64,000 bases of DNA from Vibrio sp. SCSIO 43136 (GCF_023716565.1 NZ_CP071849.1:1116001-1180000); one strand, 5' to 3'; positions 9,140 through 18,920 are shown, numbered from the stretch's first letter. Numbers and translations: made by a program. Notes: generated from the letters alone by a model not told the origin.

Positions 9140-10387
9140 TTATGACCCTGATTCACACACAGTTTGGTTTTGCTTCGGTTCGCTGGTTAATGTTTCTACT
9201 CTGAAGTATAGATAAATCATCCAAACACTGAGCAAGAAACAAATGCCAAACAACCAATTAGAGTTCAACGTGCCGATGATCAAGCCACCAAGAAGTGGTG
9301 CCGCAGCGAACCCGAGCGAGGCAAGAGCAGCTGCACCAAAGTAGCTGCCTCTAAGATGGGCTGGTGCAAGTCGGTCTATTTGCACGTTCAACGTCGGGAA
9401 CGCAATCACCTCACCCAATGCCAACACAAAACAGGCAATGCCCCAGCCCCAAGCGGAATTTTCTGGGGTGAGCATGAATCCGAGTTGAGCCAACCCCATT
9501 AAAACCATCCCAATACGAGTACGTTTAAACAGCGGTACTTTTTCCAGCAACTTGAGCATAGGAAACTGGAAAATAATGATGGTCATCGTATTGATAAGCA
9601 CTAGACCTGCGACCAGTTTGGCAGACTCTTCAATTGAAGAGCGAACGATGACTTGCGGAATCGACGACTCGTACTGCGCATAGACAAACAGCATGATGAA
9701 GTTAGCCAGCAGCAAATAGACAAATATCTGATCGTTTTTGATGATGCCGATCGTCGCTCGAAAACTCGGCAGCCCCTCCCCACTCAAGGTTTTATCCTTA
9801 GAAGGAATACCAACAAACATCCACAGCGCATAAGCGATATAAACCAAGCCACAGACCAAAAATAGGTTCTGAGGATGCGCCAACGCCAAAGTGATACCAA
9901 TCAGCGGTCCTATAGCTCCGCCTAAATTAAGAAGAAAATAGCGAATGTTGAGTGCCAACTCACGGTCTTTACTATCGTCTAAGCAATCGCTGATCACCGC
10001 TTTAGAAGGCGCTTCAATCATTGGTCGCATCAGTCCTGTCATCATCAGCAAGATAAAAAACTGCCAAATCTGATCTGCAAGTCCGATCCCTGTGTAGGCC
10101 AGCGAGGCAATAATACTGCCAAGTACCATTACCGATTTACGGCCGAATTTATCGGATAGGTAACCAGAATAGAGGCCTGTTGTCCCACTAATGAGTGCGG
10201 ACATAGCCAGCATAGAACCAATGGTTACTTCACTGGCACCATAATCTTGGTACAGGAATACAATCAAGAAAGGCCAAGCCATGAAATAACTCGTGCGGGC
10301 GAGTAAGGTACCAATCAGCACAATCCAGACAGGGCGGGTAAATCGCTTCACACGCTGTACTTTAAACAAACTTTCCTGATTTTCCAT
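9140..10387 (-). CDS. MFS transporter
   Basis: A 415-residue major facilitator with about twelve hydrophobic segments. The signature loop between TM2 and TM3 reads SGYLSDKFGRKSVMVLG, and a related RTRIGMVLMG loop opens the second half. This arrangement fits a drug or metabolite exporter of the DHA1 type, but the substrate is unknown. The frame extends to 10444; AAGGAGG five bases before the ATG at 10387 clearly marks the start. It stands alone between the helicase and the PLD gene. Confidence 0.88.
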   Translation of the reverse strand: MENQESLFKVQRVKRFTRPVWIVLIGTLLARTSYFMAWPFLIVFLYQDYGASEVTIGSMLAMSALISGTTGLYSGYLSDKFGRKSVMVLGSIIASLAYTGIGLADQIWQFFILLMMTGLMRPMIEAPSKAVISDCLDDSKDRELALNIRYFLLNLGGAIGPLIGITLALAHPQNLFLVCGLVYIAYALWMFVGIPSKDKTLSGEGLPSFRATIGIIKNDQIFVYLLLANFIMLFVYAQYESSIPQVIVRSSIEESAKLVAGLVLINTMTIIIFQFPMLKLLEKVPLFKRTRIGMVLMGLAQLGFMLTPENSAWGWGIACFVLALGEVIAFPTLNVQIDRLAPAHLRGSYFGAAALASLGFAAAPLLGGLIIGTLNSNWLFGICFLLSVWMIYLYFRVETLTSEPKQNQTVCESGS

Positions 10388-10722
10388 CTGGCCTCCTTGC
10401 TGACATTGATTACTATCAGCCAGTATATATAAACCTAGTTTCATTAACAGAGGTCACAAAAAGTTCGAGATATTGCGCGTAAATGACTATTTTCACTATG
10501 CTTTTATCTGGGTATCAAGCTTTGAATGTTCACAAATTTGAAACAATTCGCTTAACCAACTCGCTATTCAGACTAACGTGCGGTGCTAGCCAAGATCGAA
10601 AACCGCACCTAGGCTTGATGAGTTAATAGTCAATTGTAAGTCTTTGGTTTGATTAGAACTGTACACCTCAATGATTACTGGCATAATTGCCATCGTTCTG
10701 AACTCAGGTTTTGTAAAATACG
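10388..10722. other. Divergent intergenic region, MFS / PLD genes
   Basis: About 335 bases that must hold the promoters of both divergent genes. A 7-bp inverted repeat GTGCGGT / ACCGCAC (10578-10584 and 10602-10608) is the only clear structure. No RNA gene was recognised. Confidence 0.4.
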
Positions 10723-12225
10723 ATGCGACTATTCATATTGATTTACTGTTTGCTTTTAGTCGGGTGTGCGTCACCTATCGATACCAGTCGCATTGAGAAA
10801 ACACCAAGCTATCACCTCGATTATGCTGATGGTTCTCGCCTCGATAAGTACCTTCAGCTTGATGTTGTTCAGAGAAACCAGCAAACAGGGTTTTTGCCGC
10901 TCAATTTAGGACACGATGCCTTACTTGCTCGCATTGCACTGATAGATGCAGCAGAGCAGAGCATCGACGTTCAGTACTACATCTATCGTGATGACGAATC
11001 AAGCCAACTTCTTTCATGGAAACTATATAAAGCCGCCCAACGAGGCGTTCGCGTCAGAATTTTGCTTGATGACATGCAAAATCGCAATGACAGCGACATG
11101 GCACGCTTTAGTCATCATCCCAATATCCAGGTGAGATTGTTTAATCCTCACCAATATCGATCCGCACGTTCAATTGCGATGATAAGTGACTTTTCTCGCC
11201 TCAATCGTCGCATGCACAATAAGTCACTCACTGTTGATGGGATCACCACCATCTTAGGTGGACGCAATATAGGCAACGAGTATTTCTCAGTTTCTGAAGA
11301 AGTAGAATTCGGGGATTTTGATTTGCTTCTGGTTGGCTCGAGCGTTGAATCTGTAAGCGACCAATTTGACCTTTATTGGAATAGTGATTTCTCAGTGCCA
11401 ATTGAGTGGCTTACACCCGAAACAGAAGCCATCAACGACACTATCGTCCAGCAATGGAATGATGAGTCAGAAATTGGGGTCAAATTCTCTAGCGACAAAT
11501 ACGATTTCACTCGACTACCGCTTTATCAAGACTTCATCAACCAGCAACTCAACTTCTATTGGGCAGATGCAGAAGTGCTTTATGATCGCCCAGAAAAAAT
11601 GAGTGGTGAAGACCGTTCACTTATCGACAGCTTAAGCACCATTTTGGAAGATACCGAGCAATCATTGCTGATCATATCTCCCTATTTTGTGCCGACAGAG
11701 GAAGGCACAACAAATCTGATTGAGGCTAAAAAGCGAGGCATAGATATCATCGTCGTAACCAACTCACTCGCATCCAACGACGTGTTTGCTGTCCATGGTT
11801 GGTACGCTAAATATCGAAAATCTTTGGTCGAAAATGGTATTCAGCTTTGGGAAATTAAAGCCAATGCGAAGATTAAACAGTATTGGAGTTTTACTGGAAG
11901 TAGTCGCTCTAGCCTACATGCTAAGGCGATGATTATCGACAAGCAGCAACTGTTTGTCGGCTCAATGAACTGGGACCCTCGCTCAGTAGAAACCAATACC
12001 GAGTTGGGAGTCATACTCACCCACCCTGAATATTGCGAGAATATTTATCTAGAGTTGCCTGAGCTGCTTAAACGTAGCGCTTATCAAGTGCAATTAAAAG
12101 ATGGGGATTTGATTTGGGTCGACCATCAGCAAGGCTATGCTGTTGATGGAGAGCCAGACGCGAGCATCTGGCGCAAGATGGGTGCTTGGTTTAGCGGTAT
12201 ATTACCTATTGAGGAACTACTTTAG
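10723..12225 (+). CDS. Phospholipase D family lipoprotein (cardiolipin synthase ClsC/YmdC-like)
   Basis: A 500-residue protein beginning with a lipoprotein signal (lipobox LVGC, Cys at residue 15). It carries two PLD catalytic HKD motifs: HNKSLTVDG near residue 165 and HAKAMIIDK near residue 400, each followed by the usual GG/GS-N segment (GGRNIGNEYF, GSMNWDPRS). The two-HKD layout and length match ClsC/YmdC, which makes cardiolipin from phosphatidylglycerol and phosphatidylethanolamine. Here the lipobox predicts anchoring in the envelope. No ymdB-like partner is adjacent. The SD is weak. Confidence 0.9.
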   Translation: MRLFILIYCLLLVGCASPIDTSRIEKTPSYHLDYADGSRLDKYLQLDVVQRNQQTGFLPLNLGHDALLARIALIDAAEQSIDVQYYIYRDDESSQLLSWKLYKAAQRGVRVRILLDDMQNRNDSDMARFSHHPNIQVRLFNPHQYRSARSIAMISDFSRLNRRMHNKSLTVDGITTILGGRNIGNEYFSVSEEVEFGDFDLLLVGSSVESVSDQFDLYWNSDFSVPIEWLTPETEAINDTIVQQWNDESEIGVKFSSDKYDFTRLPLYQDFINQQLNFYWADAEVLYDRPEKMSGEDRSLIDSLSTILEDTEQSLLIISPYFVPTEEGTTNLIEAKKRGIDIIVVTNSLASNDVFAVHGWYAKYRKSLVENGIQLWEIKANAKIKQYWSFTGSSRSSLHAKAMIIDKQQLFVGSMNWDPRSVETNTELGVILTHPEYCENIYLELPELLKRSAYQVQLKDGDLIWVDHQQGYAVDGEPDASIWRKMGAWFSGILPIEELL

Positions 12226-12297
12226 CCGCAGTTCCTCATTCCTTGCTCAGAACCCATCTAGATTGAACAAAATTCGGCCTCGAAAGGTCAACACGCC

Positions 12298-13185
12298 CTA
12301 GAATGAACGCGCCACTTTTTGGCGAGTAACTTCTGCGATAGTGATTAGTAATCCAAACCAAATCAAACCAAAACTCACCGCTTTCACATCATCAAATGCT
12401 TCACCAAACAACCATACAGCAAGCAAAAACTGAATCGATGGCTCGATATACTGCATCAGACCAACGTTGGACATATGGGTGTGGCGAATTGCGATCGAAT
12501 AGAAAACTAGTGGCAGCAAGGTCATCGGCGCAGAGCCCACATAGAGCAAGAATGTGGCTGTATCTGCCCCTAGTGCCACGCTTGCTCCAGTTGCGGTTTT
12601 AAATCCGATGTAAACTAACGCAAATGGTGCAACAAGTAAGGCTTCCATGAATAAACAAGTAGCCCAGTCATAGTTAACTTTCTTTTTAAGCCAACCATAG
12701 AAGGTGAAAAATAGCGCCATAATCAATGCGATGACTGGCACTTCTCCATACTGCACTACCTGATAAATCAGGCCTAAACTGGCAAATGCCACTCCAAGCT
12801 TTTTACCAAAAGAGAGTCGTTCTTTCAGTACAAGCACACCTAAGGCAACCATGGTTAACGGACTAATAAAAAAACCAAGGCTGGCATCTATGACTCTTTC
12901 GTGAGTGATCGCCCACGTGAATGCAGACCAAGACACACACATCATCACACTCGCCCCAAATGCATAAAGCATGGAGCGTTTGTCTGCAACAATGGTGTTC
13001 ATATCTGGTAGTCGTCCCTTAACTAAAACCAGAATCAAAAGTCCAAAAGGTACCGAGCCGATTAATCGGATCGCCAACATCTCATCCATTGCTGCGTTGG
13101 GAATAAATTGGTAGTAAAGCGGAAGAAGTCCCCAGATAAGGAAAGATATCGCCGCCATCACGTCTCCGAAACGTGTGGGTCTCAT
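12298..13185 (-). CDS. rarD: EamA/DMT transporter RarD
   Basis: A 295-residue membrane protein with about ten hydrophobic segments in two EamA repeats. The N-terminal RFGDVMAAISFLIWGLLPLYY and the internal CVSWSAFTWAITHERVIDASLG are characteristic of RarD, which has been described as a chloramphenicol-sensitivity protein; its physiological substrate is unclear. It stands as a single gene convergent with the PLD gene. No obvious terminator is seen beyond a weak hairpin over the PLD stop. Confidence 0.88.
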   Translation of the reverse strand: MRPTRFGDVMAAISFLIWGLLPLYYQFIPNAAMDEMLAIRLIGSVPFGLLILVLVKGRLPDMNTIVADKRSMLYAFGASVMMCVSWSAFTWAITHERVIDASLGFFISPLTMVALGVLVLKERLSFGKKLGVAFASLGLIYQVVQYGEVPVIALIMALFFTFYGWLKKKVNYDWATCLFMEALLVAPFALVYIGFKTATGASVALGADTATFLLYVGSAPMTLLPLVFYSIAIRHTHMSNVGLMQYIEPSIQFLLAVWLFGEAFDDVKAVSFGLIWFGLLITIAEVTRQKVARSF

Positions 13186-13326
13186 AATGCTATCTCAACA
13201 AGGAAAGAAACGGCGTCATTTTAGGGGTAAACACAATACTGTAAAGAGAAATTTTGGCGGAACAAATCCTTTGTTCAGATTTTAACTCGAGAGTGAGCCA
13301 TACCCTCAAGTCGCAAGATTATCGAT

Positions 13327-13358
13327 AAAAAAGCCAACCAAGATGACTCCTGATTGGC
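13327..13358 (-). terminator. Terminator downstream of YccT/DUF2057
   Basis: Imperfect stem GCCAAcCA / TGaTTGGC (13333-13340 with 13351-13358), followed on the minus strand by TTTTTTA. Confidence 0.65.
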
Positions 13359-13380
13359 GATAGAAATCTACAGATTTAAA

Positions 13381-14055
13381 TTATTGACCGTTTACAAACG
13401 CTTTAAAGCGAGCTTTTGTTTCGGCATCGGCTTTTTGATACCAGAAGTGTAGCATCTCTTCTGCGGTATCATCGCTGGCTACTTGTGGAGCAGCTTGTGT
13501 TTTTGGAGCTTCGGTTTGGGTTTTTGCCGCCACTACAGCAGGAACCGCAACCGCTTGGAGAGTCAGTGCCGCAGGCCCTTGTTGAGCTCGGTTGTAATCT
13601 TGCGCTTCGCGTGGGAAATCACGGCTTAATTGGTAGCCATGACGAACTAGAGTATCTTCCTCTACTGCAATCTTTTGCCCAGACTCATCAACTAGCGACC
13701 ACTGCAATGGATCAATCTTCTTTCTAGCGGTGCGAGCGTCACGAAAGTTTGGCATGTCAAATTTCAGCTCAGCATCAGTTTGATTGATCTTGGCAATAAT
13801 CACTTGGCTCGGCACAGATACACGGTCATTACCTTGGTCAAAGTATGGCTCATAGCGAAATACGATCTGGTTCTCTCCGTCGGGCAAAGTGATCGTTTTA
13901 GTCGAGCTAAACATGCCACTGCCTTTTTCCTGTGGACGATCCTCATTCACTGAAAGCATTTCAATTTCGTCGCCATATTCAATCGTTACTGCCGCATTAA
14001 CTGTTGTCACAACACCCGCTGCTGCCAAACCCAGCAATAATTTTGCAAATTTCAT
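13381..14055 (-). CDS. YccT/DUF2057 (UPF0319) secreted protein
   Basis: A 224-residue exported protein: signal peptide at residues 1-21 (cleavage near VNA|AVT), then a beta-rich DUF2057 domain. Family blocks visible are EIEMLSVN, TKTITLPDGENQIVFRYE and PNFRDARTARKK. A low-complexity Ala/Gln/Thr linker (about residues 165-195) precedes a short C-terminal helix ending in FKAFVNGQ. The E. coli relative YccT/CsgI acts in the periplasm on curli assembly; whether that holds here is unknown. It is a single gene with its own terminator. Confidence 0.88.
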   Translation of the reverse strand: MKFAKLLLGLAAAGVVTTVNAAVTIEYGDEIEMLSVNEDRPQEKGSGMFSSTKTITLPDGENQIVFRYEPYFDQGNDRVSVPSQVIIAKINQTDAELKFDMPNFRDARTARKKIDPLQWSLVDESGQKIAVEEDTLVRHGYQLSRDFPREAQDYNRAQQGPAALTLQAVAVPAVVAAKTQTEAPKTQAAPQVASDDTAEEMLHFWYQKADAETKARFKAFVNGQ

Positions 14056-14532
14056 TTACCATAGTCCTATTGGTTTTACTTGTCAGAAAGGTTGCCTGTC
14101 CCAACTTCGCAATGCAAGCCTGACTGAGCAAAATTATTGAAAATTCATTAAATATTGACATATATCGCCGACAAATCTGTGCTTGATGCATATTTAATAC
14201 CGCAAAACAAACATACCTCTTAGGGGTAACCCCACAATGTCATTTTTAAGCCATTGAAAATGCTTTATATGCGACTAGAGAGCATGCGTCATAAACCCTT
14301 TTCGACTAAATAGAAACCTTTAGTGCTAAACAAAACTCGAAAGTTTCTGCCTCATCATCGGTCTTTTTGATCATACCGCTGACATCGATTTGATAACCGA
14401 TAACTAGTTAACCGCTAAATTGATCGAACAATTGATGGGCACGTATAAGTACACGAGCAGTATGAGTGTCGCATTGGACACACGGATGTTTAAGTGTGTC
14501 TTGTTGAGTAAGATGGAGTTATGAGGTGTTTT
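14056..14532. other. Intergenic region with a GGGGT-A-ACCCC palindrome
   Basis: About 475 bases between divergent genes. A perfect 11-base palindrome (14223-14233) lies near the middle, followed by AT-rich sequence. No RNA gene or small ORF with a convincing ribosome site was found. Confidence 0.4.
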
Positions 14533-14877
14533 ATGAAAACGTTAATCGCTTTAGCAACAGCCGCTTTAATCAGTACGAGTGCATACGCAACCACCGTATA
14601 CTCGGTAAGCAGTCAAACCACACTACGTTCGGACGGGTTCAGTGATCGGATGCAAGCATTCGACGCAGGACACGATTTGGCTGCTAATATTGACCAACTC
14701 GATGGTCAAATGGCTGCGAAAAAGCTACGTGTTAACAAGCACGATATGATCTTCAATAGTCTGCTAGTCAATGGCTCAGAAGTTACCATTGAAGCATTCT
14801 CCCCACGTAAAGGGGAAATCATGTACCGTGCGTTAGTCAACGTAGATTACAGCTACAAAATTCGTGACAACGACTAG
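14533..14877 (+). CDS. Small exported protein (114 aa), possibly DUF3316
   Basis: A 114-residue protein with a clear signal peptide (residues 1-18, cleavage after AYA). The mature part has alternating polar and hydrophobic stretches ending in YRALVNVDYSYKIRDND, suggesting a small beta-rich periplasmic domain. It resembles the Vibrio family DUF3316, but I am not certain. The frame also opens at 14521; GAGGT five bases before the ATG at 14533, plus the signal peptide, favours the later start. It is followed by a strong terminator that overlaps the convergent thioesterase gene. Confidence 0.75.
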   Translation: MKTLIALATAALISTSAYATTVYSVSSQTTLRSDGFSDRMQAFDAGHDLAANIDQLDGQMAAKKLRVNKHDMIFNSLLVNGSEVTIEAFSPRKGEIMYRALVNVDYSYKIRDND

Positions 14878-14897
14878 GGCGTGTCCCACATTTAAAC

Positions 14898-14933
14898 AGC
14901 ACAACCAAGTGTTATCACTTGGTTGTGCTTTTT
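14898..14933. terminator. Bidirectional terminator overlapping the thioesterase 3' end
   Basis: A perfect 14-bp stem (14898-14911 with 14916-14929), loop TTAT, then TTTT on the plus strand. The right arm encodes the last residues of the convergent thioesterase. Confidence 0.85.
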
Positions 14934-15355
14934 GGGCTTAGCTCCGAAATACACTTGGTCAGTCGCTCGGACAATAAACCTTTCTTTTTCGTCTTGAAGT
15001 CAAACATTACTACTGTCGCATGTCCAACCGTTGTCACTTTAGATTGTTGCTGACTGAATACCTGATATTCCATGGTAAAGCGATCGTCTTGCAGATCGAT
15101 AACGTTAGTTCCCACTAGCAGGGTGTCTGGGTAGGTAACGGGCAAAATATACTTGGCATCCGTTGCGCCCAACACTGGCCCAACTTGGGTATCATACATC
15201 TCTTCCATAAGTTCAATTCGGTTGAAGTAATCTAATCGAGCGGTCTCAAAATAGCGAAAGTAGACGGCGTTATTGACGTGGTTAAGTGCATCCATTTCTC
15301 CCCATGCCACTTTAATTTCAGTGACAGATGAGAATTGCTTTTTGAAATCTTCCAT
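14915..15355 (-). CDS. Acyl-CoA thioesterase, 4-hydroxybenzoyl-CoA thioesterase (hotdog) family
   Basis: A 146-residue hotdog-fold protein. The family catalytic segment is WGEMDALNHVNNAVYFRYFE at about residues 19-38, with the Asp (GEMD) expected to be the catalytic carboxylate. It is of the YbgC/FadM type, which hydrolyses acyl-CoA thioesters. The exact chain-length preference is unknown. It is a single gene; the last codons lie in the arm of a terminator hairpin. Confidence 0.9.
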   Translation of the reverse strand: MEDFKKQFSSVTEIKVAWGEMDALNHVNNAVYFRYFETARLDYFNRIELMEEMYDTQVGPVLGATDAKYILPVTYPDTLLVGTNVIDLQDDRFTMEYQVFSQQQSKVTTVGHATVVMFDFKTKKKGLLSERLTKCISELSPKSTTK

Positions 15356-15451
15356 GATGGTCTCTTCTCAATAAATGACCTCGACAATGTAAATACATTG
15401 TTAAATTAAAACAAGCGTTTGAATTTAACTTGATAACGAAGTCACACTTTA

Positions 15452-16231
15452 TTACTGGTTGAGATAGCGATTGATGATTTCCTGGTATTGGCTAAGACCG
15501 GTTTTGGAGTCGACTTTCTGAGTCATTGAAATGCCTCGCTGCATTTCATCGACAATGGTTTGCTCGGTCTCGGGGTGGAAGGCAAAAAACATTTCTAACT
15601 CATTGAGTACATAAACCACTTCAAAGTCATTACTGTCCAAGCCTATTTTACGTAGTATCCATCGAGCCACATATTCTTCGTAGGCCCATACATCTATTCG
15701 GCCTAGATTGAGCATTTTGGCCAACGACTTAGCATTATTTGCACGCTGAATTTGACTAGCAGGAACCCCTGCTTTTAGTGACAACTGTTCACCTACATCA
15801 TCCATGATTACTCCAACAGAGTAGCGTGAGATATGCGATGGGTGTTCAATCCTTACACCTGCACTCTTCTTAGCAAGTAGGACGATCCGAGTTTGACCAA
15901 TTGGACCTGCCCATTTAAATAAAGCTTCTCTCATCTCAGTACGAGCAGTCGAAAACAGCACGGCATTTAATTGCGAACGAGCGGCTCGATAAGCTCTTGG
16001 CCACGGTCTCAATTTGATGTTTTCACGTTCTATTTCTCTACCGATGTTACTGTTTGCCGCAATCAGCAACTCAACGGCAATACCTCGAAGTTCACCGTTC
16101 TCTTGATAGTTATAAGGTGGATACTCTTCAGTGTAAAAAGTAAGCTCCTGTTTAGCCGCCCAAACAGAAGTGATATGAAAAACGACAAAGAGCAAGCTCA
16201 AACTGAACCATATCGCTCGCCTGCACACCAT
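15452..16231 (-). CDS. Periplasmic solute-binding protein, family 3-like (paralogue B)
   Basis: A 259-residue exported protein: signal peptide about residues 1-25 (ending VWA|AKQ), then a type II periplasmic-binding fold. The opening block TFYTEEYPPYNYQENGELRG with GIAVELLIAAN is the ligand-entry region of SBP_bac_3 proteins. It is a close relative of the gene just upstream, sharing RPWPRAYRAARS, VGVIMDDVGEQL, NLGRIDVWAYEE and VVYVLNELEM. Only six bases separate them. No permease or ATPase is adjacent. The ligand is unknown, though an amino-acid-like compound is typical. Confidence 0.88.
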   Translation of the reverse strand: MVCRRAIWFSLSLLFVVFHITSVWAAKQELTFYTEEYPPYNYQENGELRGIAVELLIAANSNIGREIERENIKLRPWPRAYRAARSQLNAVLFSTARTEMREALFKWAGPIGQTRIVLLAKKSAGVRIEHPSHISRYSVGVIMDDVGEQLSLKAGVPASQIQRANNAKSLAKMLNLGRIDVWAYEEYVARWILRKIGLDSNDFEVVYVLNELEMFFAFHPETEQTIVDEMQRGISMTQKVDSKTGLSQYQEIINRYLNQ

Positions 16232-16237
16232 AGCAAT

Positions 16238-17014
16238 TTACTCGACACCGTAGCGAACTCGAATCTCATCCAACTGGCTCATGCCGGTGGACTTATTCAC
16301 TTCTTTGGCCATATCGACACCTCGCTGTAGATCAGCAATCAACACTGGATCGGTCTCCGGGTTAAAGGCGTAATACATCGGTAACTCATTCAAGACATAC
16401 ACCACTTCAAAGAGTTCATTGTTCAAATGCGCTTTAGAGATACTCCAGCGAGCGACACTTTCTTCATACGCCCACAAATCAATTCGACCCAGATCGAGCA
16501 TTCTAGCCAAGGAGACTGCCGTCGTTGCTCGCTCAAGTCTGGCAATGTTTGCTCCTTCTTCTATGATCAACTGCTCACCTACATCATCCAGAATCACACC
16601 AATGGTATAATTTTTAAGTTCCTCACCCGAATTGATTGAGATTTTGCTGTCTTTGCGAGCCAATAACACAACTCGAGTTTCGCCAATGGGTCCAACCCAC
16701 TTGAACATGTTTTCCCGTTTCGCTGTGCGTCCCATAGAGAACAAGATGGTATTCGGTTCTATGCGCACCGCTCGATACGCCCTTGGCCAAGGTCGGACTA
16801 GAATATCCTCACGCTTGATATCTCGACCGACGTTTTCTGCCGCAGTTAGCAACAAGTCGACGGCAATCCCCTCTGGAGGTTGATTGACTTCTCGATAATT
16901 GTAAGGTGGAAACTGCTCAGTAAAAATCTGTAGATTTGCTGAAGCTGGCAGCGAAAGAAAAGACAGTGCGCCGATAGTGAAAGCAATTACACGTCTCAAC
17001 CAATGAAATGTCAT
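16238..17014 (-). CDS. Periplasmic solute-binding protein, family 3-like (paralogue A)
   Basis: A 258-residue exported protein, signal peptide about residues 1-26 (cleavage near ASA|NLQ), then an SBP_bac_3-type fold. It starts FTEQFPPYNYREVNQPPEG and shares RPWPRAYRA, IGVILDDVGEQL, LDLGRIDLWAYEE and VVYVLNEL with the downstream copy. The two form a two-gene operon from tandem duplication. Such orphan binding proteins sometimes act as sensors or have lost their transporter. Ligand unknown. Confidence 0.88.
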   Translation of the reverse strand: MTFHWLRRVIAFTIGALSFLSLPASANLQIFTEQFPPYNYREVNQPPEGIAVDLLLTAAENVGRDIKREDILVRPWPRAYRAVRIEPNTILFSMGRTAKRENMFKWVGPIGETRVVLLARKDSKISINSGEELKNYTIGVILDDVGEQLIIEEGANIARLERATTAVSLARMLDLGRIDLWAYEESVARWSISKAHLNNELFEVVYVLNELPMYYAFNPETDPVLIADLQRGVDMAKEVNKSTGMSQLDEIRVRYGVE

Positions 17015-17119
17015 AGCCGAACCTCTTAGGATTATGAAACTATATCTATAGAGTAGTAGAAGAAATCTACGAAAGTCGGCTAAACTGGCGACGACTCACC
17101 AAATCGCAAGGATTAGCTC

Positions 17120-18880
17120 TTGGATAAACAAAATTCCCCGACGTTCAGCTCTGGTCAAATTATCCGTTGGGTGTGGCAGTTCGTCACACCATACAAAACT
17201 CAAGTATTCTGGGCAGTCGTCTTTTTGCTTGCAGGGGCAGCAAGTTGGCTCGCATTGGGCCAAGGTGTGCGAGTATTAGTTGATAAAGGTTTTAGTGCCG
17301 ACTCAGTCCAAGACTTAGATCAAGCACTGATTTTTATCATCACTGTGACCCTAGTCAGCAGTGGTGCGACCTTCGGACGTTTTTATCTAATGACTTGGCT
17401 TGGTGAGCGTGTTAGTGCTGACATTCGCTTATCCGTGTACCAACACTTACTTCTTTTATCACCTGCGTATTATGCCAAACAACGTACAGGCGAGGTAATT
17501 AGCCGTTTTACTGCCGATTCCACCCTACTTCAAAGTGTAGTCGGTTCAAGCTTATCCATGGCGCTGCGCTCCAGTGTGAGCCTTCTAGGCGCCCTGGTGA
17601 TGATGTTTGCAACCAGCCTCAAGCTATCAATGATGGTGCTAGTCGCTGTGCCGTTTGTATTAGTTCCTATTTTGTTTTTCGGCCGTAAAGTTCGAACCCA
17701 CTCTCGTAACAGCCAAGATAAAGTGGGTGACATGAGTGCATTCATCGATGAATCACTGCACGAGATCTCGACGGTCCAAGCATACAACTACCAAACCCAA
17801 GCGTATCAAGGTTTTGTTCGACGCATTGATAAAGTGATAGAGGCCGCTAAGCTGCGCATCTTTTATCGCGCCCTATTAATGTCTTCAATGATGTTTTTAA
17901 GCATCGGCGCAATCTCGTTTGTCACTTGGATGGGTGCGCAGAGTGTTATTGATGGAGAAGTCTCGCCGGGCGAGCTAACTGCATTTATGTTTTACGCCGT
18001 TATGGTGGCGGGTGCAGTTGCCACCGTGAGCGAGGTTATCGGAGAAATCCAACGCGCTGTTGGCGCAACAGAGCGATTACTTGAGCTTGGTGATGCGCCT
18101 ATTGATATCCAAGACCCTATTAACCCAGTGTCTCTACCTCCACAACATCGAGGAGAAATTCGTGTTGATGGATTAAAATTTCATTACGAGAACAATGACC
18201 AAGCAGTATTTGATCAGCTCTCACTCCATATTAATCCAGGAGAACGAGTTGCCTTGGTTGGTCCTAGTGGTGCAGGGAAAAGCACCTTGTTCCAACTGCT
18301 ATTGCGCTTTCAAACCCCTAATAAAGGCAAAATTTGTCTGGATGGTGTCGACATCTCGAGCACTTCATTGTCTGAGCTACGACAAAATTTTGCTTTGGTG
18401 TCTCAAGAGTCCGTCATTTTCGCTAATGACGTGATTGATAACGTCCGCTTTGGTCGCACAACTGCCACCGAAGAAGAAGTAATCGCAGCATGTAAGCTCG
18501 CACAAGCGCACGACTTTATTCAAGAGTTGCCTGACGGGTACCAAACTTACTTGGGTGAACGTGGTGTGCGCCTGTCAGGTGGCCAGAAGCAACGAATTGC
18601 CATCGCTCGTGCAATTTTGGCAGCCCGCCCTATTTTACTACTCGATGAAGCCACCAGCGCACTGGATGCGGTGAGCGAAAAGAAAGTGAAGTTAGCGCTC
18701 GATGAGTTAATGAAAAATAAGACCTCACTTATCATTGCTCATCGTTTAGCGACAGTAAACAATGTCGACCGTATATTGGTGATGGATAAAGGTCAGATTG
18801 TCGCATCGGGTACGCACAAAGAGCTTTTAGAAAACAATGCGCTATATCGAGAGTTTGCACAATTGCAACTGCTAGAGTAG
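17120..18880 (+). CDS. ABC exporter, fused membrane and ATPase domains (MsbA-like)
   Basis: A 586-residue half-transporter: six-helix type IV ABC membrane domain (about residues 15-310) followed by one ATPase. Walker A is GPSGAGKST near residue 385, the Q-loop follows, the signature LSGGQKQRIAIARA is near 490 and Walker B is ILLLDEATSALD. The H-loop IIAHRLATV is present. It functions as a homodimer, moving lipids or hydrophobic compounds out of the inner leaflet; the true substrate is unknown and this is not necessarily msbA. The start is TTG with AAGGA seven bases ahead. The HopJ gene follows 40 bases on. Confidence 0.92.
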   Translation: MDKQNSPTFSSGQIIRWVWQFVTPYKTQVFWAVVFLLAGAASWLALGQGVRVLVDKGFSADSVQDLDQALIFIITVTLVSSGATFGRFYLMTWLGERVSADIRLSVYQHLLLLSPAYYAKQRTGEVISRFTADSTLLQSVVGSSLSMALRSSVSLLGALVMMFATSLKLSMMVLVAVPFVLVPILFFGRKVRTHSRNSQDKVGDMSAFIDESLHEISTVQAYNYQTQAYQGFVRRIDKVIEAAKLRIFYRALLMSSMMFLSIGAISFVTWMGAQSVIDGEVSPGELTAFMFYAVMVAGAVATVSEVIGEIQRAVGATERLLELGDAPIDIQDPINPVSLPPQHRGEIRVDGLKFHYENNDQAVFDQLSLHINPGERVALVGPSGAGKSTLFQLLLRFQTPNKGKICLDGVDISSTSLSELRQNFALVSQESVIFANDVIDNVRFGRTTATEEEVIAACKLAQAHDFIQELPDGYQTYLGERGVRLSGGQKQRIAIARAILAARPILLLDEATSALDAVSEKKVKLALDELMKNKTSLIIAHRLATVNNVDRILVMDKGQIVASGTHKELLENNALYREFAQLQLLE

Positions 18881-18920
18881 CCTGTTGCGACACTATATTT
18901 ACTACTAACAAGGGAAACCA

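Noticed and set aside
12211..12237. Hairpin GAGGAACT / AGTTCCTC over the PLD gene stop
   Set aside because: Followed by ATTCCTTG with no T-run on either strand; too weak to call a terminator.
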